From: JALHUB01 sp963719465
Lineage (GTDB): Bacteria > Chloroflexota > Dehalococcoidia > DSTF01 > JALHUB01
Assembly (NCBI GenBank): GCA_963719465.1
Contig: OY970386.1
Coordinates: 1,240,001-1,304,000, forward strand
Direction: 5' to 3'
DNA: 64,000 nucleotides
A program made the position numbers and the translations under genes. Under the pieces are notes generated by a model. That model had not been told where the DNA came from, did no database searches, and saw only the letters and a program-made list of their open reading frames with translations. Shown in pieces: positions 44,193-52,806 of the stretch (position 1 is the first letter of the stretch; every line of letters begins with the position of its first letter).

Positions 44193-45457
44193 GCCCTTCG
44201 CCAGGTGGTGCCGGCGGGCGTGTCCTCGAGGACAATGCCCAGCGCCGCCAGGCGGTCGCGGAGCTCGTCGGCGAGCTGCCACTGGCGCTCGGCGCGCAGG
44301 CGATTGCGCAGGTCAACTAGAAGCTCCACGAGCGGCCCAAGGTTGGCGACGAGCTCGCCGCCGGAAGCGCCCGTGTCCCTGGCCCAGCGGTCGATGAGCG
44401 CCCGAAGCTCGCTCCTGGCGCCGGCGATAGCCTCGTCTTCGGCGCCGATGGCTTCGGCGCGCTCGATGGCCTGCACAAGCTCGTAGGCCTGGCCGGCGAA
44501 CTCGGCCTCGGCGCGGCCGTCGGGACGTTCCGCGAGCGTGCGCTCCGTCTCGCCGACCGTCCGGGCGAGCTCTTCCTTCGCCCGCGCCGCGTTCTCCGGG
44601 ACCGGCGCCTCGAAGACCGGCGCGCCGAGAGACATGGCGTCGCTCCGCAGCTCATTGAGGCTGAAGTTGCTGCCGGCGGGATAGACTCTGTCTTCGCCGC
44701 AGGGGCGTCGAACCGTCACCTGGCCCGCTCCCATCACGCGGCATTCGTCCTCGCCGAGAAGGAGGATGCAGGCGGTGTACTCGTCGATGCCGAGGATGAC
44801 GGTCCACTCGGGAAGAAGCTGCTCCAGGGCGTCGAACCGCGGCTGGCCCATGAAGCAGAAGCGCGTGTCGTAGGTGCCGCCTTCGCTGTTGTTCCAGTGG
44901 GGGACGATGGTGAGGTCGAGACTATAGGGCGCCAGGAGGTTGAGGCCTTCGATCCAGTGCGGGTCGGCCCCGACCTTGTAGATCTCGTAGACAGGCACGG
45001 AGTAGTGGCCGATGGCGATGGCGGCGGCGCTCGCCAGGACGAGGTGCGCACCGTCGTCGATTCGACGAGCGACGGCGTCGATTATCGGCGAGCCGGCCCA
45101 GTTGCGGATGGCGTAGGATGGGCTGCCGGGCCCGCCGAAGATGTAGTTCGACGCTTCGATCTTGCGGACGGCGTTCTTCGTCTCGGCGACGGTGGCGATC
45201 CTGGCCGACTTGAAGCTGGCGAGGGCGCAGGGCACGCCCAGATAGCGCTGGACGTAGGCGCGGGCGCGCTCGGAGATGTTGTCGGCGTTCAGCTCGAAGC
45301 CGGCGGGCGTGTCGAGGAAGACGGCGCGGACGGGGCCATCGATGCGGGAGGCGATCCACTGGTGGACGCGCGTCATGGACTCCGTCAGCTCGCCGGATCC
45401 CATGAGGGTGACGGTCCCCGGCCTTCGAGAGGCGCCGGAATCGGATGCTGGCTCCAT
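44189..45457 (-). CDS. S51 peptidase-like (class I glutamine amidotransferase fold) protein fused to a CysRS-like C-terminal domain
   Basis: About 422 residues from ATG 45457. The N-terminal ~260 residues have VTLMGSGELTESM, YIFGGPGSPSYAIRNWAGS and LVLASAAAIAIG, like PepE/S51 serine peptidases with the nucleophile Ser in ASA. The C-terminal ~130 residues contain FAGQAYELVQAIERAEA and LADELRDRLAALGIVLEDTP then WRR, the helical tail of cysteinyl-tRNA synthetase. ATG 45490 is also in frame but coincides with a TATAAT. No synthetase core is present. Function unknown. Confidence 0.75.
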   Translation of the reverse strand: MEPASDSGASRRPGTVTLMGSGELTESMTRVHQWIASRIDGPVRAVFLDTPAGFELNADNISERARAYVQRYLGVPCALASFKSARIATVAETKNAVRKIEASNYIFGGPGSPSYAIRNWAGSPIIDAVARRIDDGAHLVLASAAAIAIGHYSVPVYEIYKVGADPHWIEGLNLLAPYSLDLTIVPHWNNSEGGTYDTRFCFMGQPRFDALEQLLPEWTVILGIDEYTACILLLGEDECRVMGAGQVTVRRPCGEDRVYPAGSNFSLNELRSDAMSLGAPVFEAPVPENAARAKEELARTVGETERTLAERPDGRAEAEFAGQAYELVQAIERAEAIGAEDEAIAGARSELRALIDRWARDTGASGGELVANLGPLVELLVDLRNRLRAERQWQLADELRDRLAALGIVLEDTPAGTTWRRA

Positions 45458-45608
45458 CGCGTTCCCTGCTTCAAGCGTCGTTACGCTCATTATACGCGAA
45501 GCGACTCTGAGCGGACGGCGCCGGCACTGTTTCCGCGGGGTTTCGCTCAAGCGCCGCTGGCTCTAAGCTGGTCTTATGAGACTGAGTTTGTGATAGAGGG
45601 AGCGTCAG

Positions 45609-46623
45609 ATGTCCTGGGATGAAATGCGACCGATCTTTCGACCTGAAGGCGTCCACATGGGCGTCATGCGGGTGGAGGCGAAGAAGTGCACCCGAACGCG
45701 CGGGTCGTCCTGCCAGCTCTGTTGGGAGAACTGCGGCCCCCGCGCCTGGGAGCTGGCGGAGGGGCAGGAGCCGCGGCTGACGGAGGACCACGCCTGCATC
45801 AGTTGCTTCAACTGCGCCGTGGCTTGCCCGCGCGGGGCAATCTCCGTCGTGGAGCCGTATCACGTTGATGAGGGCTATTTTGTCACGCTGCCCCGCAACG
45901 TCGAGTGGCGGCGGCCGGCGAAGCCATTGGACGCGCAGGGCCAGCCGGACGACTGGACGGCGATGGAGAAGACGGTCCTGAACCGTCGGAGCGTGCGAAA
46001 CTTCAAGGACAAGGCGGTGCCGGAGCCGTTGGTGCGACGCGTGCTCGAAGCGGGACGGTTCGCGCCGAGCGGTGTCAACTGCCAGCCGTGGCGGTTCGTC
46101 GTCGTCAGCGACGGCGAGCTGCTGGGCGAGATGAACGAGGCGATTCTGGGGCGCGCTGAACGCCGTCGACAGGATGTACAGCGATGACGAGGCGGTGAAG
46201 CGGCTCGCGGCGGCGGCTGAATCGACGGGGCAGGCGCTTGGAAGCTTCGACCCGCGGGTAGCGTGGGGAGGCGTGCGGTCGCTTGCCAGGCGGCATGGCG
46301 AGGCTTTCCACGGCGCGCCGGTCGTCATCCTGATCCTCGAAGATGAGCGGACGCCGTCGGCCGGCGGGATCAACGTTGGCATTTGCGGACAGAACATGAC
46401 GCTGGTCGCCAACTCGCTGGGTCTGGGCGCGTGTTGGATTGGCTTTGCGACCGTCCTTGCGCGTGTGCCCGGGTGGCCGGAGCGGCTGGGGATCGAGACG
46501 CCGTGGAGGTTAGTCTCGTCGCTGGCGCTGGGCTATCCGAAGTTCAAGCAGGAAGGGATTGTGCCGCGCGAATACCGGCCCGTGACGTGGTTCCGCGACG
46601 GCCTGCAGCCGGCCGAAGAGTAA
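45609..46623 (+). CDS. Ferredoxin-nitroreductase fusion, apparent one-base frame break
   Basis: ATG 45609 with GAGGGAG upstream. The N-terminal ferredoxin part has CQLCWENC and CISCFNCAVACP, then a nitroreductase fold (RRSVRNFKDKAVPEPLVRR, FAPSGVNCQPWRFVVV). The frame breaks at GGGG (46148-46151). Dropping one G gives ILGALNAVDRMYSDDEAVK and continues through GGINVGICGQNMTL to GACWIGFATVL. The joined product, about 337 residues, is an FMN-dependent oxidoreductase taking electrons through an iron-sulphur cluster. A sequence error at the G run is likelier than a true pseudogene. Confidence 0.82.
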
Positions 46624-46676
46624 CGAACCCTCCCCGTCTTATCAACGGGTCCGCGCGAAGATGTAAGATCAAAAGC

Positions 46677-47843
46677 GTGGGTGATTCAGACTCCTCCGCG
46701 CCAGGGACGAACGGTCAGAGCGTTCCGTTCAACAACATCGGCGGAAGGCGGGAGGTCCTTTTCTGGGCCGCCGTCGCGGTGATCCTGGCCGTTCTCTTCG
46801 CCTTCGACGCCTTCACTCCCCGCGGGTTCGAGGTCGAAGACCTCGACGTGCCGCTGATCTTCGCCATAGCCCTCTTCGCCAGGCCGCGAGAGGTGCTTAT
46901 CGTTGCCGCGGTGGTCTCAGGTCTCGTCATCGGGGACTTCTTTCTTTCGCCGGCCGGCGTCGCGACCGGCTGGGCGGCAGGGAACCTCGCGCTTGGGGTG
47001 TTCGTCATCTGGCTTACTGCCGGGCTGGTGCTGGTCATGAAGAACCTCTTCACGACGAACGCCAACCTCCAGGCCGAGATAGCGCAACGCCGACGGGCGG
47101 AGGACGAACTGAAGAAAGCGATGGCCGTTAAGGACGACTTCCTGGGAATGGTCTCACATGAGATGCGGACGCCGCTGACGAGCATCATGGCGACCGCTTC
47201 CATGCTGGACAGTCGCGAGGTTCCGTTCAGCGAGGAAGAAAGAGCGGAGTTCTTCACAGAGATGCGATTGAGCTCTGAGCGATTGGCCCGGACCATCGAC
47301 AATATGCTGGCTCTGGCGCGTGTGCAGGCGGGCCGAAGGATGGAGCTGAAGCCCATCTCGTTGCGCGCCCTGGTACGTGAGCAGAAGGCGCAGCACCTGA
47401 AGCGACATGAGCTGCGCGAGATCGATCTGAACGAAGACGGGGCTTTACCTCCCGCGAGGGGCTCCGCTGACTACGTGCGCCACGTCCTCTCGAATCTGCT
47501 GGAGAACGCCGAGAAGTACTCGCCGCCGCCGCAGCCGATCGATGTCGAAATCGGGTGCGAGGGTGGGGAGATCGTCGTGCGGGTGCTGGACCGCGGCGCC
47601 GGCGTGACGGAGGAGGAGGCGGAGCATATCTTCGAGGCGTTCTACCGCTCGCCGCGGGTGGCGAGTGGCTCGTCGGGGATGGGCATCGGACTGTCGGTCT
47701 GCAAGCGGCTGGTCGAGGAGCAGGGCGGGCGGATATGGGCGCTTCCGAGGCCCGGCGGCGGCAGCGAGTTCGGCTTCAGCCTGCCGGTTGCATCTGACGG
47801 CTCGGGCCGCGAGAGCGTTGTTCCTCCGGGCCCGCAGGCTTGA
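46677..47843 (+). CDS. Membrane sensor histidine kinase (orphan)
   Basis: 388 residues from GTG 46677. About four N-terminal membrane helices resemble DUF4118/KdpD-type sensors (RREVLFWAAVAVILAVLFAF, then PLIFAIALFARPREVLIV). A short coiled linker leads to the H box FLGMVSHEMRTPLTSI. The kinase domain has N box NLLENAEKYS, G1 DRGAGV, F box FEAFYRS and G2 GMGIGLSVC. No response regulator gene is adjacent. A signal cannot be inferred. Confidence 0.88.
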   Translation: MGDSDSSAPGTNGQSVPFNNIGGRREVLFWAAVAVILAVLFAFDAFTPRGFEVEDLDVPLIFAIALFARPREVLIVAAVVSGLVIGDFFLSPAGVATGWAAGNLALGVFVIWLTAGLVLVMKNLFTTNANLQAEIAQRRRAEDELKKAMAVKDDFLGMVSHEMRTPLTSIMATASMLDSREVPFSEEERAEFFTEMRLSSERLARTIDNMLALARVQAGRRMELKPISLRALVREQKAQHLKRHELREIDLNEDGALPPARGSADYVRHVLSNLLENAEKYSPPPQPIDVEIGCEGGEIVVRVLDRGAGVTEEEAEHIFEAFYRSPRVASGSSGMGIGLSVCKRLVEEQGGRIWALPRPGGGSEFGFSLPVASDGSGRESVVPPGPQA

Positions 47844-47906
47844 CCCCTGTTGATGCGGCGCAGACGGCCGTTAAGACATAGTGGGTTGGTTTGCAGGAGG
47901 GCCGCG

Positions 47907-48128
47907 ATGCAGTTGCGGGACGGTTTGACGGCGACCGCGAAGACGGCGCACGAATTGCACGGTCGCACCGGCGAGCCTGCTCTCCTGGTGATCGTGGGTG
48001 TCGATGACGACCTTCGCCCTTTCTCCCTCACGCTCCGGGACGACGAGATCATTGAGCTGTGCGCGGAGGCGGAAGCGGCGCTGGGGCATCAGGAGAGGTC
48101 GTGCGCGCCGCGTAAGCTGCGCAGGTGA
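47907..48128 (+). CDS. Small conserved-looking hypothetical protein
   Basis: 73 residues from ATG 47907, with AGGAGG six bases upstream. The sequence (ELHGRTGEPALLVIVGVDDD, then FSLTLRDDEIIELCAEAEAAL) alternates strands and helices like a small regulatory domain. No family recognised. It lies between the histidine kinase and the convergent dnaE2. Confidence 0.5.
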   Translation: MQLRDGLTATAKTAHELHGRTGEPALLVIVGVDDDLRPFSLTLRDDEIIELCAEAEAALGHQERSCAPRKLRR

Positions 48129-48154
48129 AGCAACGGTCCGGCGTCGCCGACGGC

Positions 48155-51100
48155 TCAGCGGAAGTTGTGCGCCGGCGGCGCGATGAGCGCTGCGTCGACG
48201 CGGAGGGGCGTGAACCTCTCGGCGACCACGTTCAGCGTCCCTTCCCGCTTCTGTAGCTTCCCCCGCACGAGCAAAAACGGCTCGCCGCGGATGGCGCTGC
48301 GCATGGCGGCGTAAAGCGCCGGCTTCACCACCACGTTCGCCAGCCCGAACTCGTCTTCGAGTAGCAGGAAGACGAAGCCTTTCGCCGTCATGGGGTGCTG
48401 GCGGCAGACGACGAGTCCCGCGATCTCCACCATCGTCCCGTCGGGCAGCCTGTCGAGATGCTTGCTGCTGACAACCCCCTCGTGCAGGCCGCGTCGGACG
48501 AAAGCCAGCGGATGATGAACGGGCGAGAGGCCCAGGTTCTCGTACTCGGCGGCCATGCGCTCCCAGGCCGTCATGTCGGCGAGCGGCGCCATGTCCTGCT
48601 CGATGGGCAACGGCAGTGGCATCTGGCCGTCGTGGGGGCGAATGACCAGCCCGGCCTGCCACATCGGTTCGCGGCGATTGGCGACGAGCGATTCGAAGGC
48701 GCCCACCGACGCCAGGTTCTCGACGGCGGCCTGCGGCAGGCGCGTCCGATTCATCAACTCCCACACTGAGGCGTAGGGGCCGTTGCGCCGTCGCTCCTCT
48801 TCGACCGCCCGGGCCGCGCTCTCGCCGATGCCGCGCACGTAGGCGATGCCGATTCGCACGGCGTCGCCCTCCGGCCCGTCTTCGACGGTGCAGCGGGCGC
48901 CGCTGAGGTTGATATCGGGGTTGAGCACGCCGACGCCGTGTCGCCTGGCGTCGTTGGTGAAGACGTGCGGCGCGTAGAAGCCCATAGGCTGGGCGTTGAA
49001 GAGGGCGCAGTAGAATTCGGCCGGATAGTACTTCCTCAGCCAGGCCGACTGGTAGGCGAGGACGGCGAAGGCGGCGGAGTGGCTCTTTGGGAAGCCGAAC
49101 TCCGCGAAGCCCAGCAGCTTGTCGAAGACCGTGTGCGCCGTCTTCTCGTCGACGCCGCGGGCGAGCGCGCCTTCGCGGAACTGCTGCCAGAAGCCCTGCA
49201 TCGCCTCGCGCGAGCGTTTGCGGCTGATGGCGCGTCGGAGGGCTTCGGCCTGGCCAGCGGTGAAGCCCGCCAGCGCCATCGCCACCTGCAGGACCTGGTC
49301 CTGGTAGAGGATGACGCCCAGCGTGTCCTTGAGCGCGTCCTCCAGCGACGGGTGGTCGTAGGTGACGAGCTCCTTGCCCTGCTTGCGGCGCACGAACGGG
49401 TTCACCGCCTTCCCGACGATGGGCCCCGGCCGGACGATGGCGACCTCCTGCGTCAGCTCTTCCAGGGAGCGCGGCTGCGTACGCGGCAGGAGCTGCATCT
49501 GGGCGCGGCTTTCGATCTGGAAGACGCCGATGGTGTCGCCGGCGCAGATCATGTCGTAGACGGCGGGATCGGTGAAGTCGATGCGGCTGAGGTCGACGCA
49601 GCGGCCGCGGCGGTCGGCGATGATGTCGATGCAGTCCTCGACGAGCGAGAGCATGCCCAGCGCCAGGAAGTCGATCTTTATCATGCCGGCGTCGTCGACG
49701 GAGTCCTTGTCCCACTGGCAGACGTAGCGGCCCGGCATGCCGCCCCTTTCGATGGGCACGAGCTCGGCGACGGGCTTGGAGGAGATGATCATGCCGCCGA
49801 CGTGCTGCGAGAGGTGGCGCGGGAAGCCGTCGATCTCCGCCGCCAGCATCATGAAGTCGCGCCAGAGGCGGTCGCCGGTCTTGCCGCTGAACTCCGGCAG
49901 CGCGGCCATCTCCTCCGGCAGGTGATAGGCGTGGCGGGCGTCGACGCGCTTGGCCAGCTTGTCGAGCTCCGCCTCCGGCAGGCCCAGCGCCTTGCCGACG
50001 TCGCGGACGGCGGAGCGCATCTTGTAGCTGATGATCTCGCCGACGAGGGGCGCGTGGTCCGGCCCGAACTGGTTGTGGACGCGCAGGATGAGCGCCTCGC
50101 GGATGTCGCGGGCGAAATCGAGATCGATGTCCGGGACGGAGGTGCCTTCTTCGTTCAGGAAGCGGCCGAAGAAGAGGTTGTAGCGCAGCGGGTCGACGTG
50201 GGAGAGGCCGATGAGGTAGCAGATGAGCGAGCTGACCGAGGAACCGCGTCCGCGCCCGGGCGGCAGGCCGGCAAGGCTCCGAGGCGAGGCGCCGCGCACC
50301 TTCGCGGCCTCCTCGCGCGCCATCTCCAGAAGCTGGCGGTAGACGAGGAAGAAGCCGGAGAGGCCGCGCTTGCGCACCATGCCCAGCTCCTCGCGCAGGC
50401 GGGCGTCGACGGGCGGCGTTATGCGGCCGTAGCGCTCGCGGGCGGCGTCGTAGCAGATGCGCTCTAGGTGAGAGTCGACCGTTTCGCCTTCGGGCACAGG
50501 GTAGTCCGGGAAGGTATAACCCAGGTCGCGCGTGAGGTCGAAGGCGCAGCGCTCGGCGATGCAGACGCTGCTGGCGAGGGCGTCGGGATATTCGGCAAAG
50601 AGCGCGGCCATCTCTTCCGGCGACTTGAGGTAGTACTCGGAGTTCTCGCGACGTAGCCGGTGGGAGCCGTCGAGCGTGGTGCGATGGCGGATGGCGACGA
50701 GCACGTCCTGAAGGCGATGCCGTTCGCGCAGATGGTAGTGGACGTTGTTGGTGGCGACGCAGCCAAGGCCGAGTCGCTTCGCCAGCGCCGCCAGCGCCTG
50801 ATTGCGCTCGCGGTCGCCGTAGACGAGGTTGTTCTGCAGCTCGATCCAGAAGCTCTGGCGGCCGAAGACGTCGATGTAGCGTTGCGCCGCTGCTTCGGCC
50901 TCGCGCAGGCGTCCGGCGGCGACGAGCGAAGGCACTTCGCCCTGCTTGCAGCCGGAGAGGGCGATGAGGCCTTCGCTGTGGTGGGCCAGCGTCTCGAAGT
51001 CCAGCGACGGCTCGCCGCGCTTGCCGGCGGTATGGGCGTGGGTGAGGAGGAGGCAGAGGTTGGCGTAGCCGCGCTGCGACTCGCAGAGGAGGGTCAAATG

Positions 51101-51541
51101 AGTAGTTGGGCGGGGCTGTTCACGATTCTGAGGGTTAAAACCCTCAGCCTTTGGCGACATTGCCCTTTCTGTGAGGCTGAGGGATTCATCCCTCAGAGGA
51201 GTTTCTTCTACCGGCAATGATCTGCGGGGTTGTTCACAATTCTGCGGGTTGAAACCCGCAGCCTTCGCCAATATCGTCTCTTCGGGAAAGCTGAGGGATT
51301 CATCCTTGAGATACGTTTCCCCGCAACCTCCCCGTATAGCAACTTCGGCGCCGGTGATAGGGCGTACGTCGAACGCCTTTGCTGTCTGGGCGAACGCCAT
51401 GGCGCCGTAGAGGCCGTCGTGGTCCGTGAGGGCGAGAGTGTCGTAGCCGAGCTCGCGGGCGCGGAGGGCCAGCTCCTCCGGCGTGGATGCGCCCTCGCGA
51501 AGGGAATAGCAGGAGTGGCAGTGCAACTCAGTGTATAACAT
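48155..51541 (-). CDS. dnaE2: Error-prone DNA polymerase III alpha subunit (ImuC/DnaE2)
   Basis: 1128 residues. The N-terminal PHP domain starts ELHCHSCYSLREGAS. The polymerase active site is in VPDIDLDFARDIRE, with IGVFQIESRAQMQLLPR and ILYQDQVLQVAM further on, and an OB fold near the end (GLVVCRQHPMTAKGFVFLLLED). It lacks the tau-binding tail of DnaE1. With ImuB it performs damage-induced translesion synthesis. The PHP domain is interrupted after TGAEVAI by about 75 residues encoded by two tandem palindromic repeats, still in frame. Confidence 0.92.
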   Translation of the reverse strand: MLYTELHCHSCYSLREGASTPEELALRARELGYDTLALTDHDGLYGAMAFAQTAKAFDVRPITGAEVAIRGGCGETYLKDESLSFPEETILAKAAGFNPQNCEQPRRSLPVEETPLRDESLSLTERAMSPKAEGFNPQNREQPRPTTHLTLLCESQRGYANLCLLLTHAHTAGKRGEPSLDFETLAHHSEGLIALSGCKQGEVPSLVAAGRLREAEAAAQRYIDVFGRQSFWIELQNNLVYGDRERNQALAALAKRLGLGCVATNNVHYHLRERHRLQDVLVAIRHRTTLDGSHRLRRENSEYYLKSPEEMAALFAEYPDALASSVCIAERCAFDLTRDLGYTFPDYPVPEGETVDSHLERICYDAARERYGRITPPVDARLREELGMVRKRGLSGFFLVYRQLLEMAREEAAKVRGASPRSLAGLPPGRGRGSSVSSLICYLIGLSHVDPLRYNLFFGRFLNEEGTSVPDIDLDFARDIREALILRVHNQFGPDHAPLVGEIISYKMRSAVRDVGKALGLPEAELDKLAKRVDARHAYHLPEEMAALPEFSGKTGDRLWRDFMMLAAEIDGFPRHLSQHVGGMIISSKPVAELVPIERGGMPGRYVCQWDKDSVDDAGMIKIDFLALGMLSLVEDCIDIIADRRGRCVDLSRIDFTDPAVYDMICAGDTIGVFQIESRAQMQLLPRTQPRSLEELTQEVAIVRPGPIVGKAVNPFVRRKQGKELVTYDHPSLEDALKDTLGVILYQDQVLQVAMALAGFTAGQAEALRRAISRKRSREAMQGFWQQFREGALARGVDEKTAHTVFDKLLGFAEFGFPKSHSAAFAVLAYQSAWLRKYYPAEFYCALFNAQPMGFYAPHVFTNDARRHGVGVLNPDINLSGARCTVEDGPEGDAVRIGIAYVRGIGESAARAVEEERRRNGPYASVWELMNRTRLPQAAVENLASVGAFESLVANRREPMWQAGLVIRPHDGQMPLPLPIEQDMAPLADMTAWERMAAEYENLGLSPVHHPLAFVRRGLHEGVVSSKHLDRLPDGTMVEIAGLVVCRQHPMTAKGFVFLLLEDEFGLANVVVKPALYAAMRSAIRGEPFLLVRGKLQKREGTLNVVAERFTPLRVDAALIAPPAHNFR
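51112..51310. repeat. Two tandem palindromic modules (114-bp period) inside dnaE2
   Basis: Copies start at 51112 and 51226. Each has a first stem-loop (51128-51147, CTGAGGGTT/AACCCTCAG; 51242-51261, CTGCGGGTT/AACCCGCAG) and a second (51177-51196, CTGAGGGA-ttca-TCCCTCAG; decayed copy 51291-51310). They encode GFNPQN and DESLS peptides twice. Confidence 0.8.
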
Positions 51542-51545
51542 GTCG

Positions 51546-52385
51546 CTATGACGACTGGCGGAAATGGCTGCGCAACTCCTTTACCTGCTCCCCATTGAGT
51601 CTGACGACGTTGACCTGACAGTAGACCTTCTGCCTCTCGTGTTCTTCATGCGATAGATTCGCCGGTAGAACTAGAGCTTTGCGGAGAAGATCTCGATACT
51701 GGTCGCCAAGCTGATCCCACAGGATTCTTTCTCGTAAGTAACCACAGTCTTTCTGATCGCCAACCACGTAGTAGGGCCGACTGGCCAGACTGGCTCCCCG
51801 CTCTCTCCTTTTGTTTTCGCAGCCTTCTAGACTTTTCACACATTGCTCCCTCCCCTTCTTGGGGCAGAGGAAGAGACGGCTGCAGTGCCATTCATCGGGG
51901 TGGTGGTGGTCCCAGTAACTATGGACGAACAATTGTCCATCTTCTCTGAAGACGCACAATGGCAGGTCTCGTTTACTAGGATTGTCGAGATTCAGCGGCT
52001 GCAGCCCTGGACGTTTCTTCAAAAGCCGTGTCTTCCACACTACTTCACGGTGCTCGATGTACGTTGCCAATGCTTCCAGCGGTTGCGTTGAAGCAGGCAG
52101 TCTCTCGGCAATGACGTTCTGGCGTTTCGAAAAACGCTTCTTCTCCAGCACATTCAGCAGTGTTAGCTTATCCTCGATTCTGAAATAGCCTTTTAGAAAG
52201 AACTCACCGGTTTCCTTGCGGCGAGCGGCAAAGAACAGGTATTGGCCACATTTGACGTAGCGTCGTACTTGAGGTCGGCAGATGCCCCATGTGAAAGGCC
52301 TACAGCGAAAGTCGGGATCGTTGGTATCGTCCGAGAGATCGGGCTGGTTGGAGTTGTAAATAGCAAGGTAGCCGTCCGTTTGCAT
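51546..52385 (-). CDS. Unknown protein, possibly Nmad-like, within the mutasome cassette
   Basis: 279 residues from ATG 52385, preceded by GGAGGTGA. The N-terminus has FRCRPFTWGICRPQVRRYV and GQYLFFAARRKETGEFFLKG, reminiscent of nucleotide-modification-associated (Nmad, EVE/YTH-like) domains that may read modified bases; the match is from memory and tentative. It is Cys-rich later (HCSRLFLCPKKGREQC). Base composition differs: the 60 bases 51601-51660 are 50% G+C, well below the neighbours. It ends four bases before dnaE2, so they are co-transcribed. Probably acquired. Confidence 0.55.
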   Translation of the reverse strand: MQTDGYLAIYNSNQPDLSDDTNDPDFRCRPFTWGICRPQVRRYVKCGQYLFFAARRKETGEFFLKGYFRIEDKLTLLNVLEKKRFSKRQNVIAERLPASTQPLEALATYIEHREVVWKTRLLKKRPGLQPLNLDNPSKRDLPLCVFREDGQLFVHSYWDHHHPDEWHCSRLFLCPKKGREQCVKSLEGCENKRRERGASLASRPYYVVGDQKDCGYLRERILWDQLGDQYRDLLRKALVLPANLSHEEHERQKVYCQVNVVRLNGEQVKELRSHFRQSS

Positions 52386-52482
52386 ATGTCACCTCCAAGT
52401 GTTGATCCTGTGACGGATGTGCCTCGTACTTACATGTTAAAGGTCTCCGATTGTCCCGGATATCCGGGGGGTTGCCGATTCT

Positions 52483-52806
52483 TCAGTAGGTCTGCTTGTA
52501 CCATTGGTCTTGCACCAGGTCGTGATAGGCAATGAGCGGGCGGCCGTCCTCCAGGAGCAGTCGATAGTAGAGGCGCGAGACCTCCTCCCGCCACCACTCG
52601 TCGTCGATGCGCCAGACGTCCAGCACCTGCGACACCGTCAGTCGCTGCCGGCCAAGGACGACGGCGACTGGCGCGCCCCGCGCGTCCGTCGTTACCGCCA
52701 GCGGCCGCGGCTCCTTCAGCGGCGTCAGCCTGCCCGCCGAGAGCCCCGCTGCGGTCACGGCTCGTAGTCGATAAGGGCGTGACGCCTCTCCGGCAGTCGC
52801 GACCAT
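52483..52806 (-). CDS. DUF6504-like mutasome accessory protein
   Basis: 107 residues. The second half VLDVWRIDDEWWREEVSRLY, then LIAYHDLVQDQWYKQTY matches the small DUF6504 proteins that sit between imuB and dnaE2 in Actinobacteria and Chloroflexota. Its start overlaps the imuB 3' end by 52 bases. Role unknown; proximity implies a part in the translesion complex. Confidence 0.75.
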   Translation of the reverse strand: MVATAGEASRPYRLRAVTAAGLSAGRLTPLKEPRPLAVTTDARGAPVAVVLGRQRLTVSQVLDVWRIDDEWWREEVSRLYYRLLLEDGRPLIAYHDLVQDQWYKQTY

